Under the pieces are notes generated by a model that was given only the letters and a program-made list of their open reading frames with translations, was not told the DNA's origin and made no database searches. Position numbers and translations under genes: made by a program. This document shows positions 63,198-64,000 of a DNA stretch of 64,000 nt, in pieces (positions within the stretch are counted from its first letter, which is position 1; each line of letters starts with the position of its first letter). The DNA is from CAIKMD01 sp963803265 (GTDB taxonomy: Bacteria > Pseudomonadota > Alphaproteobacteria > ATCC43930 > CGMCC-115725): NCBI GenBank assembly GCA_963803265.1, contig CAWDLZ010000010.1:62001-126000 (forward strand), written 5' to 3'.

Positions 63198-64000
63198 ATG
63201 CAAGCGCCGAGAAACCAGTGGTACTGCGCCGCTTTTGGCCACGAGCTGCGGGACAAGCCGTTGGGGCGCATGTTCCTGAATGAGCCCGTGGTGATGTACC
63301 GCAAGATGGACGGCGCGCCGGTGGCCTTCGAGGACCGTTGCTGTCATCGCCGCGCGGCGCTCTCCGAGGGCAAGATCGAGGGCGACAATCTGCGCTGCGG
63401 CTATCACGGCTTCCTCTACGACCCAAGCGGCGCGGCGGTGTGGGCGCCCGGTCAGGATCGCTTGCCGCAAGGCGCGCGGGTGCGCGCATACCCAATCATC
63501 GAGAAGCATCGCTGGATTTGGATCTGGATGGGCGAGCCCGCTCTCGCCAATGCCGAGACCGCTCCCGCCTACGACAAATACGACGACCCCAAATGGGCGT
63601 CTTATGACGAGTTCATCCCGATCAAGTCGAATTATTTCCTGGTCGTGGACAATCTGCTCGACTTGTCGCATCTGCCGTTCCTTCATGCCGCGACCATCGG
63701 CAGTCCCGAGGATGTCAACCCCAAGCTGACCTGGGAGCGCGGCCCCGATTGGGTAAAGGGCGTGCGCATCGCGCGCGGCTTGTCGCCTTCGGCGCGCAAC
63801 CTGCAGGAAGGGCTCGATTTCCGCTTCGACCGCACGCAAATCATGCTGTTCGAGCCGCCCTCGCAGGTGACGATCGACATCCTGTCGAACGAGTACGGCA
63901 AGGAATACGGTGACCTGGGCGACCGCATGAATCGCCGCATCGTCATCTATGATTCGATCACGCCGGAAACCGATTCGAGCTGTCACTATTTCTGGGCGAT
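63198..64000 (+). CDS. Rieske 2Fe-2S oxygenase, large subunit (vanillate O-demethylase-like), 3' truncated
   Basis: Oxygenase component of a ring-hydroxylating or O-demethylating enzyme. ATG 63198 has AGGGAGGCGAATC upstream; the frame stays open to the window edge (267 codons). The Rieske cluster is C48-x-H50 (EDRCCHRRAAL) and C67-x2-H70 (LRCGYHGF). The mononuclear iron site is DNLLDLSHLPFLH, with the two His and upstream Asp typical of the VanA/phthalate/toluenesulfonate group. A separate reductase is expected and may follow beyond the window. Together with the GMC and 2OG enzymes it suggests stepwise oxidation of a methoxylated or side-chain-bearing aromatic. Confidence 0.93.
   Translation, partial: MQAPRNQWYCAAFGHELRDKPLGRMFLNEPVVMYRKMDGAPVAFEDRCCHRRAALSEGKIEGDNLRCGYHGFLYDPSGAAVWAPGQDRLPQGARVRAYPIIEKHRWIWIWMGEPALANAETAPAYDKYDDPKWASYDEFIPIKSNYFLVVDNLLDLSHLPFLHAATIGSPEDVNPKLTWERGPDWVKGVRIARGLSPSARNLQEGLDFRFDRTQIMLFEPPSQVTIDILSNEYGKEYGDLGDRMNRRIVIYDSITPETDSSCHYFWA

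Overview
The window is GC-rich (roughly two thirds G+C by eye), gene-dense and Gram-negative in character. It holds sec- and Tat-exported periplasmic binding proteins, TRAP and ABC importers, a diheme peroxidase with a cupredoxin, a lone Flp-type pilin, and many ATGA/GTGA start-stop overlaps. An alphaproteobacterium of the Rhodospirillales or Hyphomicrobiales kind, living on plant- or soil-derived aromatics and organic acids, fits best; this is inference, since the window has no rRNA or other phylogenetic marker. I see no tRNA, rRNA, insertion sequence, phage or CRISPR array, and no recognisable transcription factor.

Layout. 1-3061: end of a branched-chain 2-oxoacid dehydrogenase operon (E1 beta, E2) with a Glu/Leu/Phe/Val dehydrogenase. 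3217-4610: a fumarylacetoacetase-family hydrolase and an orphan Flp pilin. 4965-10796: a complete Liv-type ABC importer with two tandem binding proteins and a fused permease-ATPase. 10803-20995: a mosaic of a binding protein, a CocE/NonD hydrolase, two related MFS carriers, an extradiol-dioxygenase-like protein, another binding protein, 4-hydroxybenzoate hydroxylase and an SGNH hydrolase. 21005-24352: an SsuABC/TauABC-type importer. 24354-34903: an MFS carrier, a VOC protein, a FAD hydroxylase joined in frame to a TRAP binding protein, a heme N-demethylase-like protein, a YkgJ protein, a binding protein, a zinc-type dehydrogenase and an orphan molybdenum hydroxylase large subunit.

34909-42049 is the most notable region: a complete coenzyme F420 biosynthesis operon (cofE-cofD-cofC-fbiC, each gene overlapping the next). 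It is flanked by a divergent NADPH:F420 oxidoreductase and by a luciferase-like (LLM) oxidoreductase that may use F420. 42052-50733 is a single-strand run: three paralogous binding proteins, one fused-permease ABC importer, a gentisate 1,2-dioxygenase and an MFS carrier, probably an uptake and ring-cleavage unit. 50798-52517 pairs a 4,5-dihydroxyphthalate-decarboxylase-like protein with a class II aldolase. 52580-55923 has a cupredoxin, a diheme peroxidase and a hybrid-less sensor kinase. 56299-58699 has an unknown membrane protein and a pentapeptide-repeat protein. 58960-64000 is a catabolic operon (MFS, GMC oxidoreductase, 2OG-Fe(II) oxygenase, Rieske oxygenase) that runs off the window.

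About a dozen otherwise well conserved genes are each broken by one single-base frameshift, nearly all of them apparent one-base insertions. I read this mainly as insertion-biased sequencing or assembly error, not gene decay. Broken genes are therefore listed as full-length CDS with the site of the break stated.
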